DNA from: an uncultured Prevotella sp.
Lineage (GTDB): Bacteria; Bacteroidota; Bacteroidia; Bacteroidales; Bacteroidaceae
DNA length: 44,361 nucleotides
Reading direction: 5' to 3'
Assembly: GCA_946186115.1 (NCBI GenBank)
Contig: CAMHLV010000019.1
Location: 1 to 44,361, forward strand
Shown: piece by piece, positions 27,369 through 34,688 of the stretch
Layout of the letters: every line of letters starts with the position of its first letter
Position numbering within the stretch: position 1 is the first letter of the stretch
Notes under the pieces: generated by a model
What the model was told of the DNA's origin: nothing
Database searches by the model: none
The model's input: only the letters and a program-made list of their open reading frames with translations
Translations under genes and position numbers: made by a program

Positions 27369-27534
27369 GAGCGTTTCAGTTGTTTCAGTTTCAGTTAGGT
27401 TTTTGAGGGTCAGTTATACTGGAAACCTGCTTCTAAAGAGTATATAACTATTTAATATTCAATTAGTTATATATTAAATAAGAAAGGGTGGTACGCTCGA
27501 AAAAACAACTGAAACAACTGAAACTGAAACGCTC
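27369..27534. repeat. 166-bp inverted-repeat element with nested central palindromes
   Basis: The ends start GAGCGTTTCAG (27369) and end CTGAAACGCTC (to 27534). Both arms continue as permuted TTTCAG/TTGTTTCAG units, so the arms are similar but not a simple perfect inversion. The AT-rich centre has two overlapping perfect palindromes: TATATAACTA/TAGTTATATA (27441-27450, 27464-27473) and TATTTAATAT/ATATTAAATA (27449-27458, 27471-27480). They cannot both form at once. Confidence 0.7.
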
Positions 27535-27676
27535 GGTTATTAATTATTTCATCTAAAAAGCTGTAAATCAGTGAGATACGATATTTCAAAAGCGACTGCA
27601 CCCGCTATGCCGAACCTCGATAAAGGCAAAAATTGATCAAAATCATGCTCTCGCAGGCCTCAAAAGACATGTATGA

Positions 27677-27847
27677 ACCCCTTGTTCCGATGCTTTTCCC
27701 ATCCTTGGCGCACATATCAGCGGTGCGGAATTTCAGTATCCCGACCTCACTTGGAAGGAGTTGTGCGGCCAAATGGCCAATCTCGTTGCTGAAAGTGGGG
27801 GTTACAAGGACTTATTTGGGAAGACAATAAGCAACAATGAGAAATAA
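27677..27847 (+). pseudogene. Decayed coding fragment, possibly of a DUF3987-type primase/helicase
   Basis: In one frame a 56-residue stretch reads FPILGAHISGAEFQYPDL, TWKELCGQMANLVAESGG and YKDLFGKT, then stops at 27845-27847. It has no start codon. Text that fits in front of it (SQASKDMYEPLVPMLFP) lies in a different frame from about 27648, so a frameshift near 27710 is likely. From memory the pattern resembles the region before the ATPase motif of DUF3987 proteins found on Bacteroidales mobile loci. That match is not verified. Confidence 0.4.
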
Positions 27848-27929
27848 TTCAAATCAACAATGAGAAATAATTCAGTCCGACAATTAGAAATAATAATTTT
27901 GGACAAATTGTTGCTTATTATTTCTAATT
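27832..27929. repeat. 23-bp tandem repeats with an inverted copy
   Basis: Three units start at 27832, 27855 and 27878, exactly 23 bp apart. The first two share CAACAATGAGAAATAATTCA; the third is CGACAATTAGAAATAATAAT. A perfect 15-bp inverted repeat, AATTAGAAATAATAA (27882-27896) with TTATTATTTCTAATT (27915-27929), links the last unit to an inverted copy. Confidence 0.85.
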
Positions 27930-27970
27930 CTTTTCCAAGAAAAAAAACTGATGTATGAGATTAATTTGGA

Positions 27971-28008
27971 GGGAGCGGCTTCTTATTTTAGAGGAAGCGG
28001 CTCCCTTT
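27971..28008. terminator. Terminator-like hairpin
   Basis: GGGAGCGGCTTC (27971-27982) pairs with GAAGCGGCTCCC (27994-28005) with one mismatch, followed by TTT. It has no clear gene to serve and may be left over from a lost gene. Confidence 0.45.
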
Positions 28009-28146
28009 ATATGTCGGAAACCTTCCTTTTATGGGAAGGAAACGCTTGGATAATTACTGCTTTTTAATGTTGCAAAAAAGTGATTTTTTTCTTAAAAAAC
28101 CGGCAGAAATATCAGGTAACATGAAGATTATATTGTATCTTTCTCA

Positions 28147-28491
28147 TCAAACCTTGTTTCCCTCCCTTGGGAACACCACGGTGGGACGGAATGTCTTTGC
28201 CTCCTCAAAGTCCATCTGGGCATAGGAGATGATGATTACCACGTCGCCCACCTGCACTCTGCGGGCTGCAGCACCGTTGAGGCAGATGCATCCCGAGCCG
28301 CGCTCACCTTTTATAATATATGTCTCGAAGCGCTCACCATTGTTGTTGTCGAGCACCTGCACCTTCTCGCCGGCTATCAGGTTGGCAGCATCCATCAGGT
28401 CTTCGTCGATGGTAATACTGCCCATATAGTTGAGGTTTGCCTCGGTCACCGTCACGCAGTGCAGCTTCGACTTCATTATTTCTATCAACAT
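28147..28491 (-). CDS. panD: Aspartate 1-decarboxylase (proenzyme)
   Basis: The 114-aa pyruvoyl enzyme makes beta-alanine from aspartate for pantothenate and CoA. The self-cleavage site is Gly24-Ser25 in NYMGSITID, at the family's usual position, so the N-terminal beta chain and pyruvoyl alpha chain will form. Conserved [10 protein letters not shown] and [17 protein letters not shown] segments are present, and length is normal. It lies 87 nt downstream of panC on the same strand, so the two provide both late precursors of pantothenate. The 87-nt gap holds only a short TTTCCGG tandem repeat. Confidence 0.95.
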   Translation of the reverse strand: MLIEIMKSKLHCVTVTEANLNYMGSITIDEDLMDAANLIAGEKVQVLDNNNGERFETYIIKGERGSGCICLNGAAARRVQVGDVVIIISYAQMDFEEAKTFRPTVVFPREGNKV

Positions 28492-28578
28492 CTTGTATAT
28501 TATTTTCGATTTACTTAATCTGTTTTCGATATATTGATTTCCGGTTTCCGGTTTAGATATTCCCTACCAAATTGCGGA

Positions 28579-29430
28579 TTATACATTATATTTGATGTGG
28601 TCGATGAGTCGGATGGGCGTCTTGCCGCAATACACGGTGATACAGCCCACGGGAGAGTCGGAGTCGCTCCAGTTGTCGATGTCGAGCAGTGTGTTGCCAT
28701 CAACGATGGAGAAGTATTCCACGTCGAGTCCCTCGATGCTGTTTATCTGGCTCACCACACGGTCGTGAGTCTCCTTCACGGTATGGCTCTTGGCATAGTC
28801 GAGACTCTCTTTCAGCGCCTTGTAGATATTTGGGGCAATGGCCCGCTCATCCTTCGAGAGCAGGGTGTTGCGGCTCGAACGGGCCAGTCCGTCGGCGTCG
28901 CGCACGATGTCGCACTCCACTATCTGCACGGGCAGTCCGAGGTGGCGCACCATAGCCTTCACCACAGCTATCTGCTGCCAGTCTTTCTCGCCGAAGTATG
29001 CTCTTGTGGGCTTGACGATGTAGAACAGGCGGCTCACCACCTGGCATACTCCGTTGAAGTGTCCCGGCCGGTGTGCACCTTCCATTACGGTGGATACCGG
29101 GGGATATTCAAACTGGCGTGTATCGGGCGTGGGATACATCTCCTCTACCGATGGAGCCAGCACATAGTCGGCTCCGCACTCGTCGAGCAGCTTGCAGTCG
29201 GCATCGAGCGTGCGCGGATAGTTCTTCAGGTCGTTCTTGTCGTTGAACTGTGTCGGATTGACGAATACCGACACTACCGTTATCCCGTTTTCCTTGACGC
29301 TGCGGCGCACCAGCGAGGCGTGCCCTTCATGCAGCGCGCCCATAGTGGGCACCAAGCCTATCTCCTTTCCTTGCTTGCGATCTTCGAAGAGCTGATTCTG
29401 AAGATCTACGATTCTATTGAATACCCTCAT
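28579..29430 (-). CDS. panC: Pantothenate synthetase
   Basis: The 283-aa cytoplasmic ligase joins pantoate and beta-alanine using ATP. It has the nucleotidyltransferase HIGH-like motif [13 protein letters not shown] (about 28-40), [30 protein letters not shown] and the KMSKS-like region around [12 protein letters not shown]. The length is normal for the family. It is followed by panD and is divergent from the GT5-domain gene. The minus-strand upstream region has only a near-consensus TTATTTTG box (29471-29478). Confidence 0.95.
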   Translation of the reverse strand: MRVFNRIVDLQNQLFEDRKQGKEIGLVPTMGALHEGHASLVRRSVKENGITVVSVFVNPTQFNDKNDLKNYPRTLDADCKLLDECGADYVLAPSVEEMYPTPDTRQFEYPPVSTVMEGAHRPGHFNGVCQVVSRLFYIVKPTRAYFGEKDWQQIAVVKAMVRHLGLPVQIVECDIVRDADGLARSSRNTLLSKDERAIAPNIYKALKESLDYAKSHTVKETHDRVVSQINSIEGLDVEYFSIVDGNTLLDIDNWSDSDSPVGCITVYCGKTPIRLIDHIKYNV

Positions 29431-29583
29431 CAGTTTTTGTTTCTATATGCGATTTGCGATTTTCGGGCTGCAAAATAACAACATTTTTACCAAATAAGGA
29501 AAAAATAACGTAAAAATATCCCAAAATATGGACTAAAAATCCTTAAATCAGCGGGAAAAGGTGGTTTTAATGATTTTTTTTCG

Positions 29584-29591
29584 TACCTTTG
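29584..29591 (+). promoter_or_regulatory. Promoter -7 element for the GT5-domain gene
   Basis: TACCTTTG lies 21 nt before the ATG at 29613. A TTTT at 29565-29568 is too close to be a standard -33. Confidence 0.6.
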
Positions 29592-29612
29592 CATGAGTTT
29601 AAACTACACAAT

Positions 29613-30410
29613 ATGGCAAAAAAGATATTATTCATCAACCAAGAGATTGTTCCCTACGTCCCCGACAGCGACCTTTCGCTGATGGGCAAAGCTCTCCCTC
29701 AGGCTATTCAGGAGAATGGTCACGAGATACGTACATTCATGCCCAAATGGGGTAATATCAATGAGCGTCGCGGTCAGCTACATGAGGTGATAAGGCTCTC
29801 TGGTATGAATCTTATCATAGACGACACAGACCACCCTCTGATTATCAAGGTGGCCACCATAGCGCAAACCCGCATCCAGGTGTATTTCATCGACAATGAC
29901 GACTACTTCTCGAAGCGCCAGATGGCCCAGGACGAGAAGGGCGACGACTATCCTGACAACGGCGAGCGTGCCATATTCTTTGCCCGTGGAGTGCTCGAGA
30001 CAGTCAAGAAACTGCGCTGGGCCCCCGACATCATCCACGTTCAGGGATGGATGGGAGCCGTGGTGCCCCTGTATATCAAGACCGCCTACCACGAGGAGCC
30101 GTCGTTTGCCAGCACAAAGGTGGTGACATCGCTCTTCACCAACAGTCTCAACTCAGAGCTCGGCAACAACTTCAAGAAGTGCGTGGTTTTCCGCGACGCC
30201 AAGGCCGACCTGCTGAAAAAGTACAACGACAATTTCGACTTCGAGGAACTGGCCAAGCTGGCCATCGACTACAGCGACGGCGTCATTGCCTCCAATAAGG
30301 ATGTAAAACAAGAGCTGCTCGACTATGCCACCTCAAGCAACATCCCCACACTGCCCTATCCCGGTGAGGACTTTGCAGCAGCCTACGAGGAGTTCTACGA
30401 GAAAATTTAG
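29613..30410 (+). CDS. Lone GT5 glycogen/starch synthase catalytic N-domain protein
   Basis: The 265-aa protein matches the N-terminal Rossmann half of glycogen/starch synthases: KILFINQEIVPYVPDSDLS, the GKALPQAIQENGHEIRTFMP segment, DIIHVQGWMGAVVPLYIK and the later VIASNKDVKQELL. The C-terminal half that binds most of the nucleotide-sugar is missing, and the gene ends cleanly with no sign of truncation. It may be a regulator or partner of a full synthase, or no longer catalytic. The ATG at 29613 fits the promoter; a frame extension to 29589 overlaps the -7 box. It is followed 45 nt later by the DUF4270 lipoprotein gene. Confidence 0.85.
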   Translation: MAKKILFINQEIVPYVPDSDLSLMGKALPQAIQENGHEIRTFMPKWGNINERRGQLHEVIRLSGMNLIIDDTDHPLIIKVATIAQTRIQVYFIDNDDYFSKRQMAQDEKGDDYPDNGERAIFFARGVLETVKKLRWAPDIIHVQGWMGAVVPLYIKTAYHEEPSFASTKVVTSLFTNSLNSELGNNFKKCVVFRDAKADLLKKYNDNFDFEELAKLAIDYSDGVIASNKDVKQELLDYATSSNIPTLPYPGEDFAAAYEEFYEKI

Positions 30411-30455
30411 AAAACAGGTAACACGCTCATTAAGACTAAGAAAAAGACTTCAACG

Positions 30456-31910
30456 ATGAGAAAACTTATTATCGCAGGGATTGCAATGATGACAATTGCA
30501 ATCTCTTCATGTGATGAGGATACAACAGACATGGGCAACTCGCTGACCTATGCCGCCGACAAATTCGTTATCGCTTCCGACACGTTCAACGTCGCCACGC
30601 GCTCCATCATTACCGATGCCGTGCTGGCACGCAGCTCGTACAGCTATCTGGGGCGCATCAAGGACCCTGAGACCGGCACTTATATCACCAGCGACTACAT
30701 GACTCAGTTTACGATACTGGAGGATGAAGCCAGCAACATCTTCGTGCCAGACAGCCGCGTGATAAGCCTCGACAGCGACAATCAGCCCATCGCCGACTCA
30801 TGCTATATCGAGATTCTCATCAACACATTCATGGGCGACTCGCTGGCTGCCATGAAACTCACCGTGGCCGAGATGGGCAAACCCGTAGAAGAAAACAAGC
30901 CCTACTATACCGATTTCGACCCCGAGGCAGAAGGATACCTGCGCGAGGACGGACTGAGAAAGAACCATGTGTACTCTGTGGCCGACCTCAACGAGAGCGA
31001 CAGCGTGCGCTCAAAGCGCCAGAAGGGCACCCTCTACCAAACCATCAGAATCCCACTCAACGACAGCTATACCGACAAGCAGGGCAACACCTACAACAAC
31101 TACGGTACCTACCTGATGCGCCAGTACTACAGCCATCCAGAGTACTTCAAGAACTCGCTGACATTCACCCAGAAAGTGTGTCCGGGATTCTACTTCAAGA
31201 CCACCGACGGACTTGGCGTAATGTCGGAGATAGAACTCACCAGACTCTTCGTTCACTTCCGCCACAAGTCTGACTCAGTAGTCGTTGCAGACAAGACCGT
31301 GTTCAACGGCACAGAAGAAGTGCTGCAAACCACTCATATCACCAACGACAGAAAGATGATAGAGATACTGGCCAACGAGACCGAGTGCACCTATCTGAAG
31401 GCCCCCGACGGCATCGTGACCGAGGTGACGCTGCCCGTTGACGACATCAAGCGCGGCCACGAGAACGACACCATAGCATCGGCAAAGGTCATCTTCCGCA
31501 GCATGAATGAAATCAGCGACTACAGCGACCTGCTGCTGCAAGAGCCCAAACACCTGCTGATGATAGAGCGCGACAGCCTCTACTCGTTCTTCGAGAACAG
31601 ACAGCTGCCCAACAATATCACCTCGTATCTGGCAACATACAGCAGTTCGAAGAACTCATACACCTTCAACAATATCTCAGGTCTTGTAAACCACATGTAT
31701 GCCAACCGCAACAAGAATGTGAACTGGAACAAGGCCGTGCTGATACCCGTTCAGATCACCACCACCTCGTCGTCGTCATCGTCGTCGTCGAGCACAGTGG
31801 CCAGCGTCAGCAACGAGATGAAGGTTACCAGCGTCCGACTGGTAGGCGGCAGCAACAACCGCCACGAACCAGTGCGCATAAGCGTGGTTTACAGCAAGCA
31901 GAGTAGATAA
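30456..31910 (+). CDS. DUF4270-family lipoprotein
   Basis: The 484-aa protein has a lipoprotein signal (MRKLIIAGIAMMTIAISSC, lipidated Cys19) followed by acidic DEDT. It then forms a long beta-rich domain typical of DUF4270: early DTFNVATRSI, SYLGRIKDPETGTYITSDYM, and C-terminal SNEMKVTSVRLVGGSNN. The function of the family is unknown; it sits on the outer side of the cell. Near the C-terminus is a nine-serine run encoded by a TCG microsatellite (31767-31790). It lies between the GT5-domain gene and the 43-aa gene, and these three are probably cotranscribed. Confidence 0.85.
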   Translation: MRKLIIAGIAMMTIAISSCDEDTTDMGNSLTYAADKFVIASDTFNVATRSIITDAVLARSSYSYLGRIKDPETGTYITSDYMTQFTILEDEASNIFVPDSRVISLDSDNQPIADSCYIEILINTFMGDSLAAMKLTVAEMGKPVEENKPYYTDFDPEAEGYLREDGLRKNHVYSVADLNESDSVRSKRQKGTLYQTIRIPLNDSYTDKQGNTYNNYGTYLMRQYYSHPEYFKNSLTFTQKVCPGFYFKTTDGLGVMSEIELTRLFVHFRHKSDSVVVADKTVFNGTEEVLQTTHITNDRKMIEILANETECTYLKAPDGIVTEVTLPVDDIKRGHENDTIASAKVIFRSMNEISDYSDLLLQEPKHLLMIERDSLYSFFENRQLPNNITSYLATYSSSKNSYTFNNISGLVNHMYANRNKNVNWNKAVLIPVQITTTSSSSSSSSSTVASVSNEMKVTSVRLVGGSNNRHEPVRISVVYSKQSR

Positions 31911-31954
31911 GAGAAACTACAGAGCAAGTAGAAGAAAAGCAAAACTCCCCCGTC

Positions 31955-32086
31955 ATGGCCGACAATTTTCTGGAGAAGCATTACGAGGAGTATGAGGCAC
32001 GAAAGGCCGCATACCTGCGCAAGAAGCGCCATCTGCCCAAGACTGCTCTGCGCACACCTGAGCGCCCTGACGACGAAGCGCTGTAA
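31955..32086 (+). CDS. 43-aa highly charged conserved-type small protein
   Basis: The gene encodes 43 residues, starting MADNFLEKHYEEYEARKAAY and continuing LRKKRHLPKTALRTPERPDDEAL. A charged amphipathic helix precedes a Pro-containing tail. From memory, short proteins starting MADNFLEK occur in many Bacteroidales, but I know of no established function. It starts 44 nt after the DUF4270 gene. Its last seven codons, including the stop, are copied in a tandem 23-bp repeat right behind it, so a readthrough product would only repeat the tail. Confidence 0.7.
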   Translation: MADNFLEKHYEEYEARKAAYLRKKRHLPKTALRTPERPDDEAL

Positions 32087-32109
32087 GTCCTGACGACGAA
32101 GCGCTGTAA
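32066..32109 (+). repeat. Tandem 23-bp duplication at a gene end
   Basis: A 21-bp identical sequence, CCTGACGACGAAGCGCTGTA plus A, occurs at 32066-32086 and 32089-32109. The 2-bp GT spacer gives a 23-bp period. Each copy ends in TAA; the first is the stop of the 43-aa gene. Confidence 0.95.
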
Positions 32110-32124
32110 CGCAGTCAGCCCGGA

Positions 32125-34500
32125 TTATTTCACTATAGTATATTTGGCAAACTTCAGCAGCAGCTGTTTTGTTCCGGCATTCCTGAACTCAACGGTTGCC
32201 TTCATATTCTCGCCCGTACCCTCCACTCTCAACACGGTGCCTATGCCAAAGCGCTGATGCTCGATGATGTTGCCCTCCTTCAATCCTATATTACCTATTG
32301 CCGACTGAGGGCGTGGAGCCTCCTGGCGCACAGGAATCAGACGAGGCTTCGGGTCGGCCACAAACTGCGAGGCCACAGGGCGCGGATTCTGCATCCTGCT
32401 CTGAGGCTTGAACGACGCAAAGCGCCCGCCTTGGTCACTCTGCCCGCGATAGCTGCCAATCCCGCTTTGTCCGCTCTGCCCGCGATAGCCGCCGAGTCCG
32501 CTTTGTCCACCGAGTTCACCGAATTTTCCTCCCCCTTCCACTTTTATCAAACTGGCGTCGAAATCCTTGATAAACCTCGACGGAGTGTCATATTCCATTC
32601 TACCGTAGCGGAAGCGGTTTTGCGCACAAGTCAGTATGCAATGTTTCTCGGCTCGCGTGATGGCCACATACAGCAGTCGGCGCTCCTCCTCCAGCTCGCG
32701 CATGCTGCCCACGCACATCGGCGACGGAAAGATGTTCTCCTCCAGCCCCACTACGAATACTGTGGGAAATTCCAGACCTTTGGCCGAGTGAATGGTCATC
32801 AGAGTCACGCGGGGCTGGTCGGCATCCTTGTCACTGTCAAGGTCGGTCAGCAGCGCCACCTCCTGCAGGAAGTCGCTCAGGCTGGTTTCATGCTCGCGCC
32901 CCTCCTCCTTGCGCATGTCAACGAAGTCGTGCATACCGCCTAGGAACTCCTCCAGATTCTCCTGTCGCGACAAGTCCTCCGGATTCGACGAGCTGTAGAT
33001 ATCCTTGCTTATTCCGCTCTCCATCACGATGCTGTGACCCAGCTCGTAGGCATCCTCCGTCTCCATTCGCCGAGTCCATCCTTCCACCATACTCCTGAAG
33101 GCATCGAGCCTGGTCAGGGCAGCCTTCGAGAGTTTCAGGTCGAACACAAGGGGCTGCGCCATCACCCGCCACAGGCTGACATTATGCACGCTGGCCGTCT
33201 CGACTATCTTTGACACCGTAGTATCGCCGATGCCACGAGCGGGATAGTTGATGATGCGCCGCAGGGCCTCCTCGTCATTATTGTTGGCCACCACTCGGAA
33301 GTAGGCTATAACATCCTTTATCTCCTTGCGCTGATAGAACGACAGGCCGCCGTAGATACGATACGGAATGCCGTCTTTGCGCATCTGCTCCTCAAACGAG
33401 CGGCTCTGGGCATTGGTGCGATAGAGGATGGCAAAGTCGGAATACTCGCTGTTCTCCTGACGGCGAATGCGCTTTATATCGTTACACACTATCAGGGCCT
33501 CTTCCTTGTCGCTGTAGGCAGGCTTCAGAGTGAGGCGCTCGCCGTGCTCATTCTCGCTGAACACATTCTTGTGTATTTGGCGCTCATTCTTGCGTATCAA
33601 GCTGTTGGCAGCCTGCACGATGAGCTGTGTAGAACGGTAGTTCTGCTCCAGTTTGAAGAGCTGCGCTCCGTCGCACATCTTCTGGAAGTTCAGGATATTG
33701 TCGATGTTGGCGCCTCGGAAACTGTAGATGCTCTGGGCATCGTCGCCCACCACACAGACACGGCCGTGCTCACGAGTCAGCAGCAGCACTATCTCCTGTT
33801 GAGCATAGTTGGTGTCCTGATACTCATCCACCAAGACATACTGGAACCGCTGCACGTATTTCTGCCTGATGTCCTCGCGCTGGCTCAGCAGCACGAATGT
33901 CTGCACCAGCAGATCGTCGAAATCCATAGCATTGGCCTGACGGCAGCGCTCGGCATACCTATTATATATCTGGCTCACCAGAGGGCGCTTGCTGCGTGCA
34001 TCGTCGGCAGCCCACGAGCTGGTGGCATACTGCGCAGGCAGCAACAGGTGGTTCTTGGCCATCGAGATGCGGTCGGCCACGCTGGCGGGCTTGTAAGTCT
34101 TGTCGTCAAGCTGCATCTCCTTGATGATGCTCTTCACCAGCGAACGGGCATCAGATTGGTCGTAGATGGTGAAATTGGCACCGAAGCCGATTGCCTCGGC
34201 TTCCGCCCTCAGGATGCGGGCAAACACAGAATGAAAGGTTCCCATGTTCAGTCGCAGAGCCCTGTCCTGCCCCACCAGTCGGCCTATACGCTCTTTCATC
34301 TCGCGTGCCGCCTTGTTGGTAAAGGTCAGAGCCAGAATGTTCCACGGGGCCATACCGCGCTCCAGCAGATAGGCTATCTTGTAGGTAAGCACTCGCGTCT
34401 TGCCAGAGCCGGCACCGGCTATCACCAGTTGCGGCCCGTCGCAGTATTCTACAGCCTGCCGCTGTCCTTCATTCAGTTGGTTCAGTAAGTTGTCATTCAT
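32125..34500 (-). CDS. UvrD/PcrA-type superfamily 1 DNA helicase
   Basis: The 791-aa 3'-5' helicase acts in DNA repair and replication-fork clearing. It shows Walker A AGAGSGKT (about 29-36), ALTFTNKAAREM (motif Ia), VDEYQDTN (motif II), DDAQSIYSFRGA (motif III), LEQNYRS (motif IV), TIHSAKGLEFPTVFVVGLEE (motif V) and LYVAITRAEK (motif VI). Near residues 655-690 is a Gly/Gln/Ser/Arg linker with a 12-residue repeat (SGLGGYRGQ, SGIGSYRGQ). The C-terminus ends in the PcrA-type tudor-like domain (IIEHQRFGIGTVL). It is divergent from uvrB, its likely repair partner. Confidence 0.94.
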   Translation of the reverse strand: MNDNLLNQLNEGQRQAVEYCDGPQLVIAGAGSGKTRVLTYKIAYLLERGMAPWNILALTFTNKAAREMKERIGRLVGQDRALRLNMGTFHSVFARILRAEAEAIGFGANFTIYDQSDARSLVKSIIKEMQLDDKTYKPASVADRISMAKNHLLLPAQYATSSWAADDARSKRPLVSQIYNRYAERCRQANAMDFDDLLVQTFVLLSQREDIRQKYVQRFQYVLVDEYQDTNYAQQEIVLLLTREHGRVCVVGDDAQSIYSFRGANIDNILNFQKMCDGAQLFKLEQNYRSTQLIVQAANSLIRKNERQIHKNVFSENEHGERLTLKPAYSDKEEALIVCNDIKRIRRQENSEYSDFAILYRTNAQSRSFEEQMRKDGIPYRIYGGLSFYQRKEIKDVIAYFRVVANNNDEEALRRIINYPARGIGDTTVSKIVETASVHNVSLWRVMAQPLVFDLKLSKAALTRLDAFRSMVEGWTRRMETEDAYELGHSIVMESGISKDIYSSSNPEDLSRQENLEEFLGGMHDFVDMRKEEGREHETSLSDFLQEVALLTDLDSDKDADQPRVTLMTIHSAKGLEFPTVFVVGLEENIFPSPMCVGSMRELEEERRLLYVAITRAEKHCILTCAQNRFRYGRMEYDTPSRFIKDFDASLIKVEGGGKFGELGGQSGLGGYRGQSGQSGIGSYRGQSDQGGRFASFKPQSRMQNPRPVASQFVADPKPRLIPVRQEAPRPQSAIGNIGLKEGNIIEHQRFGIGTVLRVEGTGENMKATVEFRNAGTKQLLLKFAKYTIVK

Positions 34501-34508
34501 AAGGAGTG

Positions 34509-34516
34509 CAAAGGTA
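34509..34516 (-). promoter_or_regulatory. Promoter -7 element for the UvrD/PcrA helicase
   Basis: TACCTTTG on the minus strand lies only 8 nt before the ATG at 34500, predicting a leader of a few nucleotides. The -33 is weak. Confidence 0.6.
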
Positions 34517-34590
34517 CAAATAAAAGGAGAGAAATGATAATAAAAGCAAGCTTTTCTTTTGTATTTCTTTTGTATTTCTCACGTTTATTC

Positions 34591-34620
34591 GTAACTCTGC
34601 GATTAAAATCGCGAAGTTAC
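34591..34620. promoter_or_regulatory. 30-bp palindrome between divergent repair genes
   Basis: GTAACT-CT-GCGATT and AATCGC-GA-AGTTAC form a dyad with 12 of 14 pairs matching around a central AA. It lies about 75 nt from the helicase -7 box and 55 nt from the uvrB -7 box. It is a candidate operator or hairpin. Confidence 0.6.
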
Positions 34621-34651
34621 TGTCACTCGGCATAAAAAAAGAATAATTCTT

Positions 34652-34682
34652 TTTGTTCTGCTCTCGTTTTTTCGTAACTTTG
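34652..34682 (+). promoter_or_regulatory. Promoter of uvrB
   Basis: TTTG (34652-34655) is followed after 19 nt by TAACTTTG (34675-34682), a full consensus. The uvrB ATG is at 34689, 6 nt after the box, so the mRNA is probably leaderless or nearly so. Confidence 0.78.
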
Positions 34683-34688
34683 CAGGCT

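Larger units (their letters stand above)
27284..28146. other. 863-bp stretch without an intact gene, mobile-element debris
   Basis: No credible complete gene is seen on either strand. The stretch holds, in order, an ACCTCA/TGAGGT hairpin (27306-27345), a 166-bp inverted-repeat element, a decayed coding fragment, three 23-bp tandem repeats with an inverted copy, and two hairpins (27971-28005 and 28021-28039). Composition is more AT-rich and irregular than the flanking genes. Confidence 0.7.

Noticed and set aside
27633..27830. Intact 65-aa gene in the gene-poor gap
   Set aside because: Only the first part reads protein-like; the rest makes better sense in another frame, so I treat it as part of a decayed gene.
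27832..27929. Possible CRISPR array
   Set aside because: Units are directly adjacent with no spacers, there are only three, and no cas genes are present.
28021..28039. CCTTCC/GGAAGG hairpin as terminator of panD
   Set aside because: It is short, more than 100 bp beyond the panD stop and lacks a T-run on the minus strand.
28534..29478. 314-codon plus-strand frame opposite panC
   Set aside because: panC is complete and unmistakable on the minus strand; the opposite frame has no domain and no promoter.
33544..34488. 314-codon plus-strand frame opposite the UvrD/PcrA helicase
   Set aside because: All helicase motifs are intact on the minus strand; the opposite frame is a composition effect.
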